A DNA stretch of 51,172 nucleotides from Candidatus Omnitrophota bacterium. Its GTDB lineage: Bacteria; Omnitrophota; Gorgyraeia; Gorgyraeales; Gorgyraeaceae. A model generated the notes under the pieces. It ran no database searches. It was given only the letters and a program-made list of their open reading frames with translations, and had not been told where the DNA came from. Location of the stretch: positions 1-51,172 of the forward strand of contig JAHIPS010000082.1 in the NCBI GenBank assembly GCA_018902915.1, given 5' to 3'. A program made the position numbers and the translations under genes. Shown piece by piece: positions 27,264 through 35,911 of this stretch. Every line of letters starts with the position of its first letter. Position 1 is the stretch's first letter.

Positions 27264-27271
27264 GATTGAGA

Positions 27272-30200
27272 ATGAGGGAAAATAAAGGTGTTGCGTTAAT
27301 ACTGGTGGTGAGCGTTTTGGCTGTCGCGGGCATAATGGCAGTGTCGTTCGCGTTTACCATGCGGCTGGAGCTGAAGGCCGCCACGAATTTTTTAGAGGCG
27401 ACACGAGCGTCGTATCTGGCAGAGGCTGGCGTGAGCTACGCGCAGTCAGTTTTGAAAGAGGACGAGAACGATATTGATAGCTTCGAAGACTCGTGGTACA
27501 CGCTCTTTACAGGCGCGGATGTTGATAATGACGATGATGGAGATCGAGATTCAAAATGGATATACGTGTATAACGAGCTGGATGAGCCGGTCGGCCGGTA
27601 CGCGGTTTTAGTAAGAGACGAGACAAGTTTTTTAAATATAAATATTGCCACAAAACAGAATATCTCTCCTTTAAAGGTCACGGAAGGATGGACGCCTTAC
27701 GAACTTGATCTTCAGAGATTTCTTTCCTATTTTGAATTGGACGATTCAGAAAAGACATACGAGGAACTCCTTGATTACAGGTATGGGCTGGATGGGGAGC
27801 CGGGTGAGGCAGGCCTGGATGACAATGGCAACCAGAGGATCCTTGGTTCAGACGGCATAGACAACAACTCCGACGGCATTATAGACGAGGCAGGCGAGGG
27901 CATTGACGAGCCAATGGAATTTTTCCCTGGCGCGCCCTATGGCGATGATAGAGCGTTCGAGACTCCATTCGAGCTAGCGAAGCTCGAAACAATAAAAGAC
28001 GATAGCTTTAAAAAGCTATACGCCTACGTTACTTCTTATTCAGTGGATGATAACCTGGACGTGGAAGGAAGGGTCAGGGAAAATATAAATTTCATGGACG
28101 CCGCGTCTCTTGCAATACTTTTAGAAGACGCTGGCGTGACCGACCCGTTTCAAAAGGCGGTCAATATCGCAGATGCCTGCGACGAGGATTTCAGCCAGAG
28201 CGTAATATCGAAATTATATAATAAATTATCTGCTATTAACAGGGGGCCGCAGGGCGACTGGGTATGGAATGGCAGCCGTTATGAAACCGATGTAAAAGAC
28301 GGCGAGCCAGTTACGGTCACATGGATAAATCTTCCTGAGGGCGAATTTTATATAGGTATGTTTGGCGTGGAAGATGAGCTGGTGGGCGATGTCACTATTA
28401 ATGGCATGACACAGCATTCAGTCAGGCATGGCGAGCTTCTGAGATTTGGCGCAATAGCATTTGAAAGCAGGATCCTGAACCTGTCCATTACAAACAGTGA
28501 AGAAGAGGGAGAGTTTTGTTATTTCTCGCATCTGGAATTATATCCGAGAGAGGGCGAGGAAAAGTTTAGCTCTTCCGAGATCAGGGGCGTGGAGGGCATA
28601 AGGATAAACGAGATAATGGTAAAACCTGTTATTACTAAAACTGTTTTAAGCGGCCAGGACCCGCGTGGTGATTGGGATCTTAATGGAAATTATTATATGA
28701 ACAATGACCCCAATGGCGGCAAACAGGGTGAAGGCAGCTGGACATGGAAGGATGTCCCTGATGGTAAATATTATGTAAGGGTGTTTGCGGGCATGACAGG
28801 CGAGTACGTAGGGGACGTGGAAATAAGTGGCGCGCGCTCAAGCAACATGCTGGATGGCGAGCTGTTCGGGGCCGGAAGGGTCATTACTGTTTCAGGAGGA
28901 AAACTAACCGTTAACATACAGAATAATCTTTCGTCAGGCTCGACATATTTTGGTTCAATTGAATTAAGGCAGGAGCCTGACGCCGAGTATATAGAACTGG
29001 TGAATCTTACGCCGAGAGATGTGGACCTTGGCGGCTGGAGCGTTGAAGGGCCGAGCAAGGAAGGCTGGCCCGCGTCTATCCCGCTTGGCACTGTTATCGG
29101 GTCTTACGAGCATATGGCGCTCTGTGTTGATAAAAATGATTCACAGGATGGCGTGAACGGAAATGGGATATCATTTTTTTCAATATGGGGCAAGGACAAA
29201 AAAGCAGCAGAGCTTCATTTTGTGCGTTCGATCACGCCCGATGCGGATTTGCTTTCTGACGAGCCTGAGCCAGGCGGGAATATCATAACATTAAAAGACG
29301 AGATGGGGCATGTGGTAGACCAGGTTGAATATTTTAGCGGCAATTTTTCTGACAACAAAAGTTTAGAACGTTCAGACCCGAGCTATATCGTGGATTCGAA
29401 TTCCAATGGCATCCCAGACGGGTGGTATACATCTGAAGCAGAGGATGGGGCCACGCCCGCGCTTCCGAATGACAATGACGGCATGACAGAAGAGATAGGC
29501 TCCGGGGAAGATATTGAAATAATAGAGCACGATGTAACAGAGGTCGTTGTTAAAAATAAAGGTTTTACATCTGTTGGGGAGATGGCGTTTGTTACCCTGG
29601 GCAGCAAGGAGTGGGAGAGCATGCCGCTCGAGGATGTAGCGAAGATCGCTGACAGGCTTACAGTGTTCGGAATCAGATTGGAAGCAGAAGGCCATGTTAT
29701 TGCTGGTTCCGGGAGCGGGTGGAAGTTTGTCCAGAGGGCCGCGCCTATGACAGATCATTTTGAAAGCGGGAAAATAGATTCTGTTGGCGCGTGGAAATGG
29801 GAAGAAAAAGATGGACTCAAGGACGGGTATTATACCTTGAGGATATTTGGAGGGGAAGAGGAGGAGATCGCAGTGTCCATGCATCTTGCTGATGATACAT
29901 GGACTACTTTTACGCCTTCTCTGTCGCCAGGTCCTGGCTGTAGTATATTGTTTGGCAACATAGAGGTTGGTACCGGAAGCGACATATCCACGCCTTCTGG
30001 CGAGCTGGAATTAAAGATAAAGAATTCATCGAAGACAGGCGGCGCGCATTTTGATTTCATACGCATGGATCCTGCAAATTCTATGGAGGGAAGGATTAAT
30101 ATAAATACAGCGTCAAAAAAGGTCATTGGCGTGATGCCTGGCATGAGTGAGGGGGGAGCGGATGATATTATAGCTGGCAGGGTTTACGGGAATAAAAACG

Positions 30201-30400
30201 GCCTGCGGCTCGGCATCGGAGATCTGATTGCAGGCGATGCATTGGGCTCAGAGGACGAGGATAAAAAGACCAGGTTCAAGCAGATCTCTAATCTCGTGAC
30301 CGTGCACTCTGACATATACAGGATTATCGTGACCGCGCAGACACTTGACGAGGGCCGGGTCCTATCCGAGAAAAAAATCTGGGCCATCTTCGATCGGTAA
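27272..30400 (+). CDS. GspK-like giant pseudopilin with lamin-tail and repeated beta modules
   Basis: 1042 residues from the ATG at 27272 (a TTG at 27266 would add two residues). The N-terminus has the class III/pseudopilin pattern (RENKGVALILVVSVLAVAG, then MRLELKAATNFLEATRASYLAEAGVSYA), and the C-terminus near 940-965 has the GspK-type helix-hairpin-helix (GRININTASKKVIGVMPGM). GspK caps the type II secretion pseudopilus and is usually about 300-350 residues. The extra 700 hold Asp-rich calcium-like loops (about 83-96 and 192-215), a lamin-tail domain (about 572-680: YIELVNLTPRDVDLGGWSV) and three related beta modules (about 328-430, 467-570 and 837-935). No ribosome-binding site; likely leaderless. 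Confidence 0.8.
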   Translation: MRENKGVALILVVSVLAVAGIMAVSFAFTMRLELKAATNFLEATRASYLAEAGVSYAQSVLKEDENDIDSFEDSWYTLFTGADVDNDDDGDRDSKWIYVYNELDEPVGRYAVLVRDETSFLNINIATKQNISPLKVTEGWTPYELDLQRFLSYFELDDSEKTYEELLDYRYGLDGEPGEAGLDDNGNQRILGSDGIDNNSDGIIDEAGEGIDEPMEFFPGAPYGDDRAFETPFELAKLETIKDDSFKKLYAYVTSYSVDDNLDVEGRVRENINFMDAASLAILLEDAGVTDPFQKAVNIADACDEDFSQSVISKLYNKLSAINRGPQGDWVWNGSRYETDVKDGEPVTVTWINLPEGEFYIGMFGVEDELVGDVTINGMTQHSVRHGELLRFGAIAFESRILNLSITNSEEEGEFCYFSHLELYPREGEEKFSSSEIRGVEGIRINEIMVKPVITKTVLSGQDPRGDWDLNGNYYMNNDPNGGKQGEGSWTWKDVPDGKYYVRVFAGMTGEYVGDVEISGARSSNMLDGELFGAGRVITVSGGKLTVNIQNNLSSGSTYFGSIELRQEPDAEYIELVNLTPRDVDLGGWSVEGPSKEGWPASIPLGTVIGSYEHMALCVDKNDSQDGVNGNGISFFSIWGKDKKAAELHFVRSITPDADLLSDEPEPGGNIITLKDEMGHVVDQVEYFSGNFSDNKSLERSDPSYIVDSNSNGIPDGWYTSEAEDGATPALPNDNDGMTEEIGSGEDIEIIEHDVTEVVVKNKGFTSVGEMAFVTLGSKEWESMPLEDVAKIADRLTVFGIRLEAEGHVIAGSGSGWKFVQRAAPMTDHFESGKIDSVGAWKWEEKDGLKDGYYTLRIFGGEEEEIAVSMHLADDTWTTFTPSLSPGPGCSILFGNIEVGTGSDISTPSGELELKIKNSSKTGGAHFDFIRMDPANSMEGRININTASKKVIGVMPGMSEGGADDIIAGRVYGNKNGLRLGIGDLIAGDALGSEDEDKKTRFKQISNLVTVHSDIYRIIVTAQTLDEGRVLSEKKIWAIFDR

Positions 30401-30422
30401 TCTCTTTATTAATTTGATAGTA

Positions 30423-30597
30423 TCTTCCGGCAGGCTGGGGTCATTCGGCACTGGAATGATTTTGCCGTGCGCTACGGTTTACGACTCGCTTTTACTGTGG
30501 GGCTATCGCTGGCCAAACGTTCAAAGCTCGCCGTAATCCCTTGCGCACATCTGCCAAAATCTTCCTAATGTGCCTCAGACCCCAGCCTGCCGGAAGA
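30423..30597. repeat. Long foldback behind the GspK-like gene
   Basis: Arms 30423-30442 and 30578-30597 (TCTTCCGGCAGGCTGGGGTC and its reverse complement) are exact over 20 bp. The interior shows weaker inverted similarity near both ends (GATTTTG.C..TGCGC), so the whole 175 bp can fold. With the next element it fills most of the 433-bp gap 30401-30833, which has no supportable gene. Confidence 0.8.
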
Positions 30598-30630
30598 CCC
30601 AACACGTTTCTTATTTGACAAATCCGACGC

Positions 30631-30732
30631 GCCCCGTTCCAAATTCTAATCGATAATCGATTTATCGTTTGTAGCTGATTGCGTACAACTCTCATATATC
30701 ATTTACCGATACTTAAGAATTTGGAACGGGGC
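30631..30732. repeat. MITE-like terminal-inverted-repeat element, copy 2
   Basis: 17-bp exact terminal inverted repeats (30631-30647/30716-30732) identical to those of copy 1 at 532-634. The interior differs from copy 1 by a handful of substitutions and one deletion (for example CGATAATCGATTTATCG versus CGATTATCGATTTACTA). Confidence 0.88.
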
Positions 30733-30793
30733 GAGCGTCCTTCCAAACCCTGCTGCCTGCTGACCGTGACTGAGGGATTATCAAACTTTCCCC

Positions 30794-30821
30794 TTGCATA
30801 TTCGGGATTTGGTATTATAAT
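30794..30821 (+). promoter_or_regulatory. Promoter of the Ig-like exported protein
   Basis: TTGCAT at 30794-30799 and a consensus TATAAT at 30816-30821, 16-nt spacer. The ATG follows 12 nt after the -10 box, with no ribosome-binding site. Confidence 0.72.
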
Positions 30822-30833
30822 TATATCTAGCAT

Positions 30834-32630
30834 ATGAATAAGGTTAGAGATTATACCTTTATATTAAAGACCGCTGTGATCAGTGTCGCGGTCTTTTTTG
30901 TTTTTGTAGGGTCATCTGTTGCCAGTATCGCGAGCAGTGAAAATTATAAGCTCCACACTGCCATGGCAGATGGCGGAGGCGCGAGCGGCTCTTCAACGAG
31001 TTATAGCGCTGAAAATAGTGTTGGCTCGCCAATAGGAACAGAGATCACCATTGGCACTAACTACAAGATATATCCCGGTGTCCTTAGCACCTACAACACC
31101 ATACCTGAGGTTGCAGTCGCGTCCCATAATACGGGTGAGCTTATTGATGATGACACGCCTAAATTAGAATGGACCTACACAGACAAAGACGAAGATAGCC
31201 AGCGCTACTACCAGGTCCAGGTATCAAAGGATAATTTCCTGACAGCTATAGTAGATTCCGGGCTTATTGAATCTAGCGATACCAGTTTTACCACGCCGAT
31301 TCTGCCCACGGATGAGGCAGGAGTCAGTTACAGATGGCGTGTCAGGACCAGCGATGGTTATGATTATTCAGGATGGGAAGTTGCCACAAATGGTTTCAGG
31401 CTTACCACAGCGGCAATGGAGGTTCCTATAATATGGGCGAAGGTATCCGCAGTAGGCGATGAGGTTCCTTCTAAACTATGGCAGGATTGCGGCGCGCCTT
31501 ACATGTATTGGGACTACCCGGTTACAGGACAGACAGTGGCTGGTTATAGCTATGCGTGGGGAAGCGTGCCCAATGATGATCTTGATACAGCAGGCGAATC
31601 TTACCAGACGCCTGGTGATCTGCTCTCTGACGGCATAAGGGTGTTTAACCTGAAGGCGCAGAATACAGCTGGCAGCTGGAGCGAGACAGCGTCATTTGAG
31701 ATATGGATAGACAGGGCAGCTCCGGTAGTGGGCATGTATTCTCCTACAAACAGCTCTACCATATCAACAGACACGCCTACGATCTCAATCAGCGTTTCAG
31801 ACGAGAATAGCGGTGTGGTGACAGACGGCATTGATATGACGATAAATAGATCAAGCGTCAGGGCGACATATGACGAGGGCGCCGGGAGAGTTGTTTATAT
31901 ACCTTCCATACCTTTAAGCGAAGGCGACAATGTTGTTTCTCTTAAGGTGAGCGATTTGGTTGGAAATACAACATCGCCCCTTGTCTGGAGTTTTGTGGTT
32001 GATACAAGAGGCCCGAGCGGCTCTATTATTATAAACAATCAGGACGCGCTTACGAATTCTATTTATGTCAATCTCACGTTGAGCGCGTCTGACTCAACAA
32101 CAGGGGTGAATTCCATGTCGATCTCGAACGACGGCGTCTTTGATAGAGAGGGCTGGGAGAATTTCGCTACAAAGAGGGACAGCTGGGGACTTCCAGCTAT
32201 AAGCGGCACCAGAAAGGTCTATGTAAAGTTTAAGGATAATGCAGGGAATGAATCAGAGATATTCAGCGATACGATCGAGCTCATTATAATAGCGCCGGAC
32301 ACCATCATAACCAGCGGCCCGAGCCTGTCCACAAAATCCAGCAAGGCCTTATTTACCTTTAAGGCGACTGTGTATGGCTGTGTGTTCAGGTGGAAGTTTG
32401 ACGACGAGGAATGGTCAGACTTCTCCAGCGATACTTCTATTGAGAAAGAGGATCTGGCAGACGGCAATCATTACTTCAAGGTCCAGGCTGCAAAAGATGT
32501 CAATAATAACGGCGAGATCGACGCTGATGAGGTAGACCCTGTGCCGGAAGAAAGGACCTGGACCATAGGTGAGATAGCAAGGCCTGATATGCCCAAAAAA
32601 CGGCCTTTTAGATTCTGGAAAAAGGAATAG
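30834..32630 (+). CDS. Exported Ig/FN3-like repeat protein
   Basis: 598 residues. Signal peptide (ILKTAVISVAVFFVFVGSSVA), then an N-terminal domain of the type SENYKLHTAMADGGG..SSTSYSAENSVGSPIG...NYKIYPGV, seen in surface proteins with a pilus/secretion context. FN3-like (about 95-195: TPKLEWTYTDKD...YRWRVRTSDG) and Ig-like modules follow (about 295-390 and 393-485: GSIIINNQDALT..VYVKFKDNAGNES). The C-terminus is basic (PKKRPFRFWKKE). Probably a surface or periplasmic adhesion-type protein; substrate or partner unknown. Confidence 0.72.
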   Translation: MNKVRDYTFILKTAVISVAVFFVFVGSSVASIASSENYKLHTAMADGGGASGSSTSYSAENSVGSPIGTEITIGTNYKIYPGVLSTYNTIPEVAVASHNTGELIDDDTPKLEWTYTDKDEDSQRYYQVQVSKDNFLTAIVDSGLIESSDTSFTTPILPTDEAGVSYRWRVRTSDGYDYSGWEVATNGFRLTTAAMEVPIIWAKVSAVGDEVPSKLWQDCGAPYMYWDYPVTGQTVAGYSYAWGSVPNDDLDTAGESYQTPGDLLSDGIRVFNLKAQNTAGSWSETASFEIWIDRAAPVVGMYSPTNSSTISTDTPTISISVSDENSGVVTDGIDMTINRSSVRATYDEGAGRVVYIPSIPLSEGDNVVSLKVSDLVGNTTSPLVWSFVVDTRGPSGSIIINNQDALTNSIYVNLTLSASDSTTGVNSMSISNDGVFDREGWENFATKRDSWGLPAISGTRKVYVKFKDNAGNESEIFSDTIELIIIAPDTIITSGPSLSTKSSKALFTFKATVYGCVFRWKFDDEEWSDFSSDTSIEKEDLADGNHYFKVQAAKDVNNNGEIDADEVDPVPEERTWTIGEIARPDMPKKRPFRFWKKE

Positions 32631-32640
32631 CCTCCCTCCC

Positions 32641-32669
32641 TTGACAAATACCATCAGGTAGTATATAGT
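32641..32669 (+). promoter_or_regulatory. Promoter of the pil operon leader
   Basis: TTGACA at 32641-32646 and TATAGT at 32664-32669 (17-nt spacer; overlapping TATATA at 32662). The predicted start is at about 32676, exactly where the following hairpin begins. Confidence 0.7.
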
Positions 32670-32675
32670 TGTACC

Positions 32676-32727
32676 AACCCCTATCAGCAGCAGTTGCCTT
32701 ATTGTGACTGTGCGATAGGGGTTTTTT
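32676..32727 (+). terminator. Terminator hairpin directly at the transcription start
   Basis: AACCCCTATC (32676-32685) pairs exactly with GATAGGGGTT (32714-32723) around a 28-nt loop, followed by a T-run. Nearly the whole transcript up to here would be the hairpin, so it is either an attenuator for the pil operon or a 50-nt small RNA. Confidence 0.7.
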
Positions 32728-32733
32728 GTCTCT

Positions 32734-32768
32734 ATTTGACAAAACGTGCAATGCTCATTTTGTCAAAT
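32734..32768. repeat. TTTGACAAAA palindrome ahead of the MerR-like gene
   Basis: ATTTGACAAAA (32734-32744) and its exact reverse complement (32758-32768) flank a 13-nt loop, 15 nt before the next start codon. It could be an operator for the regulator that follows or a dispersed palindrome of the same type as those at 4443-4468 and 8032-8064. Confidence 0.7.
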
Positions 32769-32783
32769 ATTGTGGAGGGGGAT

Positions 32784-32972
32784 ATGAATAAGGAAAGATA
32801 TTATTCAACAACAGAAGCTGCCGGGTTTTTAGGCATATCCAAGCAGACCCTGATCCGCTATGAGAACAAGAGGATATTCCCCAGGTCCAAGCGCAATGCT
32901 GTTAATGGATGGAGAGAGTACACAGAGGATGAGATACGAAAGCTAAGGGTCATAATGGGAAGGGCCAGATAA
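32784..32972 (+). CDS. Mini MerR-type DNA-binding protein
   Basis: 62 residues. The ATG at 32784 is chosen for GGAGGGGG 3-4 nt upstream; an in-frame start at 32694 would read through the terminator hairpin. The protein is just a winged helix-turn-helix of MerR type: YYSTTEAAGFLGISKQTLIRYENKRIFP...NGWREYTEDEIRKLR. It has no effector domain. Its stop overlaps pilM by 1 nt (TAATG), an unusual place for a regulator and a hint that it controls the pil operon. Confidence 0.8.
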   Translation: MNKERYYSTTEAAGFLGISKQTLIRYENKRIFPRSKRNAVNGWREYTEDEIRKLRVIMGRAR

Positions 32973-34498
32973 TGCGCAAATTTAACAAGACCTCTATAGG
33001 GTTGGATATCGGCACCCGCTTTATAAAGTTTGTCGAGCTCAAAAGGACAGGTGACGCCATTGCGCTCTCGAGGTGCGGTATAAAGGAAATCCCTCAGGAG
33101 GAAAATATTGACAGGGACCAGGTCGTCCTCCAATTGATCTCGCAATTGTTTTCCGAGAACAATATAAAGGCCCGCAGCGTAAACATCTCGGCAGGCGGCC
33201 AGTCTGTGTTCGTGAGATTCGTAAAACTCCTTCAGGTAAAAGAGGAGAAGCTCAAACAGACAATGAAGTTCGAGGCCCAGAATCAGATACCGTTTCCTTT
33301 AAACGAGGTGGCATGGGATTGGTCCTTGCTGGACAAGGACAAGAAGACCACGAAAAAGGCGGTCATAGTCGCCATAAAAAAGAATCTCGTGGAAGGCATG
33401 GTCTCAAATTTAAAATCCATAAAGCTTGCCACTGACGTAATAGATGTCTCGCCCATAGTTCTCTATAACTCTATGGCATTTAATGAAGATTACAGCCAGG
33501 AAAAACTCGGGGCGATACTGGATATAGGAGTCAAGGTTACGAACCTCGTTATATTTAAAGGCGGGAATATCTGGATAAGAAGTTTTCCTATAGCCTCGGA
33601 GAGGATAGAAGGGGCAAAAGATCAGGGCATGGAGGAATTCATAGGAGAGGTAGAGCGTTCAATAGAATATTATTTTATGCAGGGTGAAGAGCCAGCGCAG
33701 GGCGATAAAAAACTGGACGACCTGGTCCTGACAGGAGGCGGCAGCTCTATAGAAGGTATAGAGTCTAAGCTGGCTGCGAAGTTCAATGTAAAACCAAGGG
33801 CCCTGGACCCATTCAAGAGGTTAAAAGTAGAGCAGCATATATTTTCAGATCTGGATGAAAAAACGAGCAAAAATAGATTCGCGATAGCGACTGGATTGGC
33901 GCTGAGGGGCGTGACAGATTTAAAGATAGAGGTGAATTTCCTAAAAGAGATGCTTTCCGAGACACGCCTTTCAAAAGAAAAGGTTTTATATTCGCGCTTC
34001 TCCATCGCGATGGCCGCAATAATAACAGTGAGCTTTTCTATGTTTATGAGGCAGGATTATTCTGTAAAGAGATTAAAACTGGACAGTGTCGGCGAGATGC
34101 TGGATATATATGGGACCTATGAGCCAAAGATAAAAAAGATACAGAACGAGGAAGATGTTTTAAAGGAAAAGATCGGGGTTTTGTATCAGACAGCTGACTC
34201 AAGGGCCGTATGGCTGGATGTATTCAGGATAATATCTGAGATGTTGCCCAAGGATGTATGGATTACAGATGTCTCTGGTATCGTGTCTCTGGAAAAGGGC
34301 GGGCCTGGGAGGCTCGATCTTAGCGGCAAGGCAATGTCGTATCAGGATGTAAATGACTTTGTGTCGTCTCTAAAATCCTCGCCCAGTTTCAAGGACGTCA
34401 AGCCGTTATCCTCTTCCATAGAGACGGATGAAATTACAGGCGAGGAGATAGTGAAGTTTTCGATAACAATGGATGTCGTTGTGACAGAACAAGGGTGA
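32972..34498 (+). CDS. pilM: PilM-PilN fusion, type IV pilus/secretion assembly
   Basis: 508 residues. Residues 1-325 are a PilM actin-like ATPase (SIGLDIGTRFIKFVELK, ILDIGVKVTNLVIF, LVLTGGGSSIEGI). A membrane helix at about 341-358 is followed by a PilN-like periplasmic part (AVWLDVFRIISEMLPKDVWITDVSG, DLSGKAMSYQDVNDFVSSLKSSPSF). PilM normally binds the short cytoplasmic tail of PilN; here both are one chain. It forms the inner-membrane platform with the next two genes. Confidence 0.85.
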   Translation: MRKFNKTSIGLDIGTRFIKFVELKRTGDAIALSRCGIKEIPQEENIDRDQVVLQLISQLFSENNIKARSVNISAGGQSVFVRFVKLLQVKEEKLKQTMKFEAQNQIPFPLNEVAWDWSLLDKDKKTTKKAVIVAIKKNLVEGMVSNLKSIKLATDVIDVSPIVLYNSMAFNEDYSQEKLGAILDIGVKVTNLVIFKGGNIWIRSFPIASERIEGAKDQGMEEFIGEVERSIEYYFMQGEEPAQGDKKLDDLVLTGGGSSIEGIESKLAAKFNVKPRALDPFKRLKVEQHIFSDLDEKTSKNRFAIATGLALRGVTDLKIEVNFLKEMLSETRLSKEKVLYSRFSIAMAAIITVSFSMFMRQDYSVKRLKLDSVGEMLDIYGTYEPKIKKIQNEEDVLKEKIGVLYQTADSRAVWLDVFRIISEMLPKDVWITDVSGIVSLEKGGPGRLDLSGKAMSYQDVNDFVSSLKSSPSFKDVKPLSSSIETDEITGEEIVKFSITMDVVVTEQG

Positions 34499-34568
34499 TG
34501 TCATTGCGAGGCCCGAAGGGCCGAAGCAATCTCAAAAAAGAGATTGCTTCGCTTCGCTCGCAATGACA
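34499..34568. repeat. Palindrome of the TCATTGCGAG type between pilM and pilO
   Basis: TGTCATTGCGAG (34499-34510) and GAAGCAATCTC (34523-34533) are matched by inverted copies in 34540-34568 around an A-run; the centre differs in length on the two sides. This sequence type is widely dispersed in many bacterial genomes. It begins right after the pilM stop and contains the annotated pilO ATG at 34563. Confidence 0.85.
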
Positions 34569-35345
34569 GTAGAAGTTATGCTTAAAACGCAAAGAGAAAA
34601 GACGATTTTAAAACAGGGTCTGATAGCTGTCGGCGTTATAGCGGGGCTCTATGTATTTATACTGAGCCCGTTTTTAAGAGAAGGAAGCTCTATATTGGAC
34701 GACGAGTTAGAGCGAAAGACAAGGGAGATAAAAAAGTACATCGCGGCCACGGGTTCTTTTCCGTCAAAAGAGAGTTTTGATAAATTGGAAAAGGAAGGCA
34801 TGGCATTGCAGCGAAAATTTGAAGAGCTGGCGGATTTTATAGATCCTGAAAAGACGCGCATCTCTGATGCCAGTTCAGAGGCAGGCCTTTATTTTATAGA
34901 AAAACTGCACGATTTAATGAAGAGATTTTCAGAAGAAGCGAGCTCGAAAGGCGTGGAGCTTCCCGAGAACCTGGGATTTGGCGACGGCCTTCCAAAGGAG
35001 AGCATGGTCGAGTCACTCTTGAGGCAGCTCGAGACAGCGGAGCTTGCGATCAGCGTGTTACTGGAAAGTGAGACAATAGAATTTTCAGCGATAAAACCAT
35101 TAAAATCCATCGAGTACATAGAGCCGTTAAGCAAGGATGTTTTATATACTGAGTTGCCGCTACAGATTTCAATGAGACTGGACACGGATGCATTTGTAAA
35201 TCTTTTGCTGGAGCTCAAGAACGCCAGTCCAATAGTTTCAGTGAAAGAGGTGCATATAAAGAGCGACGAGGAAAACCTGGGCGATATAGAAGCGAGCCTG
35301 GTATTAAGTACCTTTAGGGTGGCGCGGCGGGGAACAGAGAAATGA
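34563..35345 (+). CDS. pilO: PilO-like inner-membrane platform protein
   Basis: 260 residues, or 255 if the ATG at 34578 is used; the first ATG lies in the palindrome and neither has a clear ribosome-binding site. One membrane helix (about 19-38), then coiled coil (about 42-80) and a ferredoxin-like periplasmic domain ending VSVKEVHIKSDEENLGDIEASLVLSTFRV. PilO pairs with PilN. The assignment rests on order, topology and size rather than a sharp motif. It overlaps pilP by 4 nt. Confidence 0.72.
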   Translation: MTVEVMLKTQREKTILKQGLIAVGVIAGLYVFILSPFLREGSSILDDELERKTREIKKYIAATGSFPSKESFDKLEKEGMALQRKFEELADFIDPEKTRISDASSEAGLYFIEKLHDLMKRFSEEASSKGVELPENLGFGDGLPKESMVESLLRQLETAELAISVLLESETIEFSAIKPLKSIEYIEPLSKDVLYTELPLQISMRLDTDAFVNLLLELKNASPIVSVKEVHIKSDEENLGDIEASLVLSTFRVARRGTEK

Positions 35346-35911
35346 TTACAAAGGAAAAGATTATTTTCTGGCCGCTTTTAGCGATAGCAATAGGGGTATT
35401 TATATTTGGCTTTATATCACAGGGTAAGAAAAAAGAGGCGCTGGATGGACTGCTTAAGGATATTGAGTTAGCGACAAAGAAATCAAAGGCAAAGAAGAAG
35501 GCGCTCATTAAGGATAAATGGGATTTTGAGGACGTAAAGGTAAAGGAGGAGATGAGCGCGTACGACCTTCTTTTAAAAAGGAGCCCGTTTTTCAAGGTCG
35601 TGCCTGAAGGAAAGGTCAAAAGCGTAGAGCCGATCGTAGTTGAAAAAGAAGAACCCATGGAGCCCCTGTTCAAGTATAAAGGCAGGGTTATGATGGGTGA
35701 GAAGGTCATGGTTGTTATTGAGGACCAGGGCACGGGAAAGAGCTATTTTGCTAAAGAAGGCGATACGATAGGGGATTTCCTGGTCTCCAGCATAGACGAC
35801 AAGGAAGTCGTGCTTCATAAAAAAGGCGGCGACGAGATAGTCTTAAGCGTTGCCAAGAAAAAACAAGAGGAACAAGGAAAAGAAAAAGATGAAGAAACAG
35901 ACGACTTATAA
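35342..35911 (+). CDS. PilP/GspC-like periplasmic linker
   Basis: 189 residues. One N-terminal helix (about 8-24), a Lys-rich coil and a small beta domain (about 112-170: FKYKGRVMMGEKVMVVIEDQGTGKSYFAKEGDTIGDFLVSSID) like the homology region of PilP or GspC, which docks to the N-terminal domain of the secretin. This fits its place immediately before the secretin gene, which it overlaps by 23 nt. Confidence 0.72.
   Translation: MITKEKIIFWPLLAIAIGVFIFGFISQGKKKEALDGLLKDIELATKKSKAKKKALIKDKWDFEDVKVKEEMSAYDLLLKRSPFFKVVPEGKVKSVEPIVVEKEEPMEPLFKYKGRVMMGEKVMVVIEDQGTGKSYFAKEGDTIGDFLVSSIDDKEVVLHKKGGDEIVLSVAKKKQEEQGKEKDEETDDL

Noticed and set aside
27968-27988. Palindrome TTCGAGCT..AGCTCGAA inside the GspK-like gene
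   Set aside because: The encoded FELAKLE is typical of this protein family, so ordinary coding sequence explains it.
32694-32783. Longer N-terminus for the mini-MerR protein
   Set aside because: The added codons lie on the terminator stem and T-run; the ATG at 32784 has a strong ribosome-binding site.
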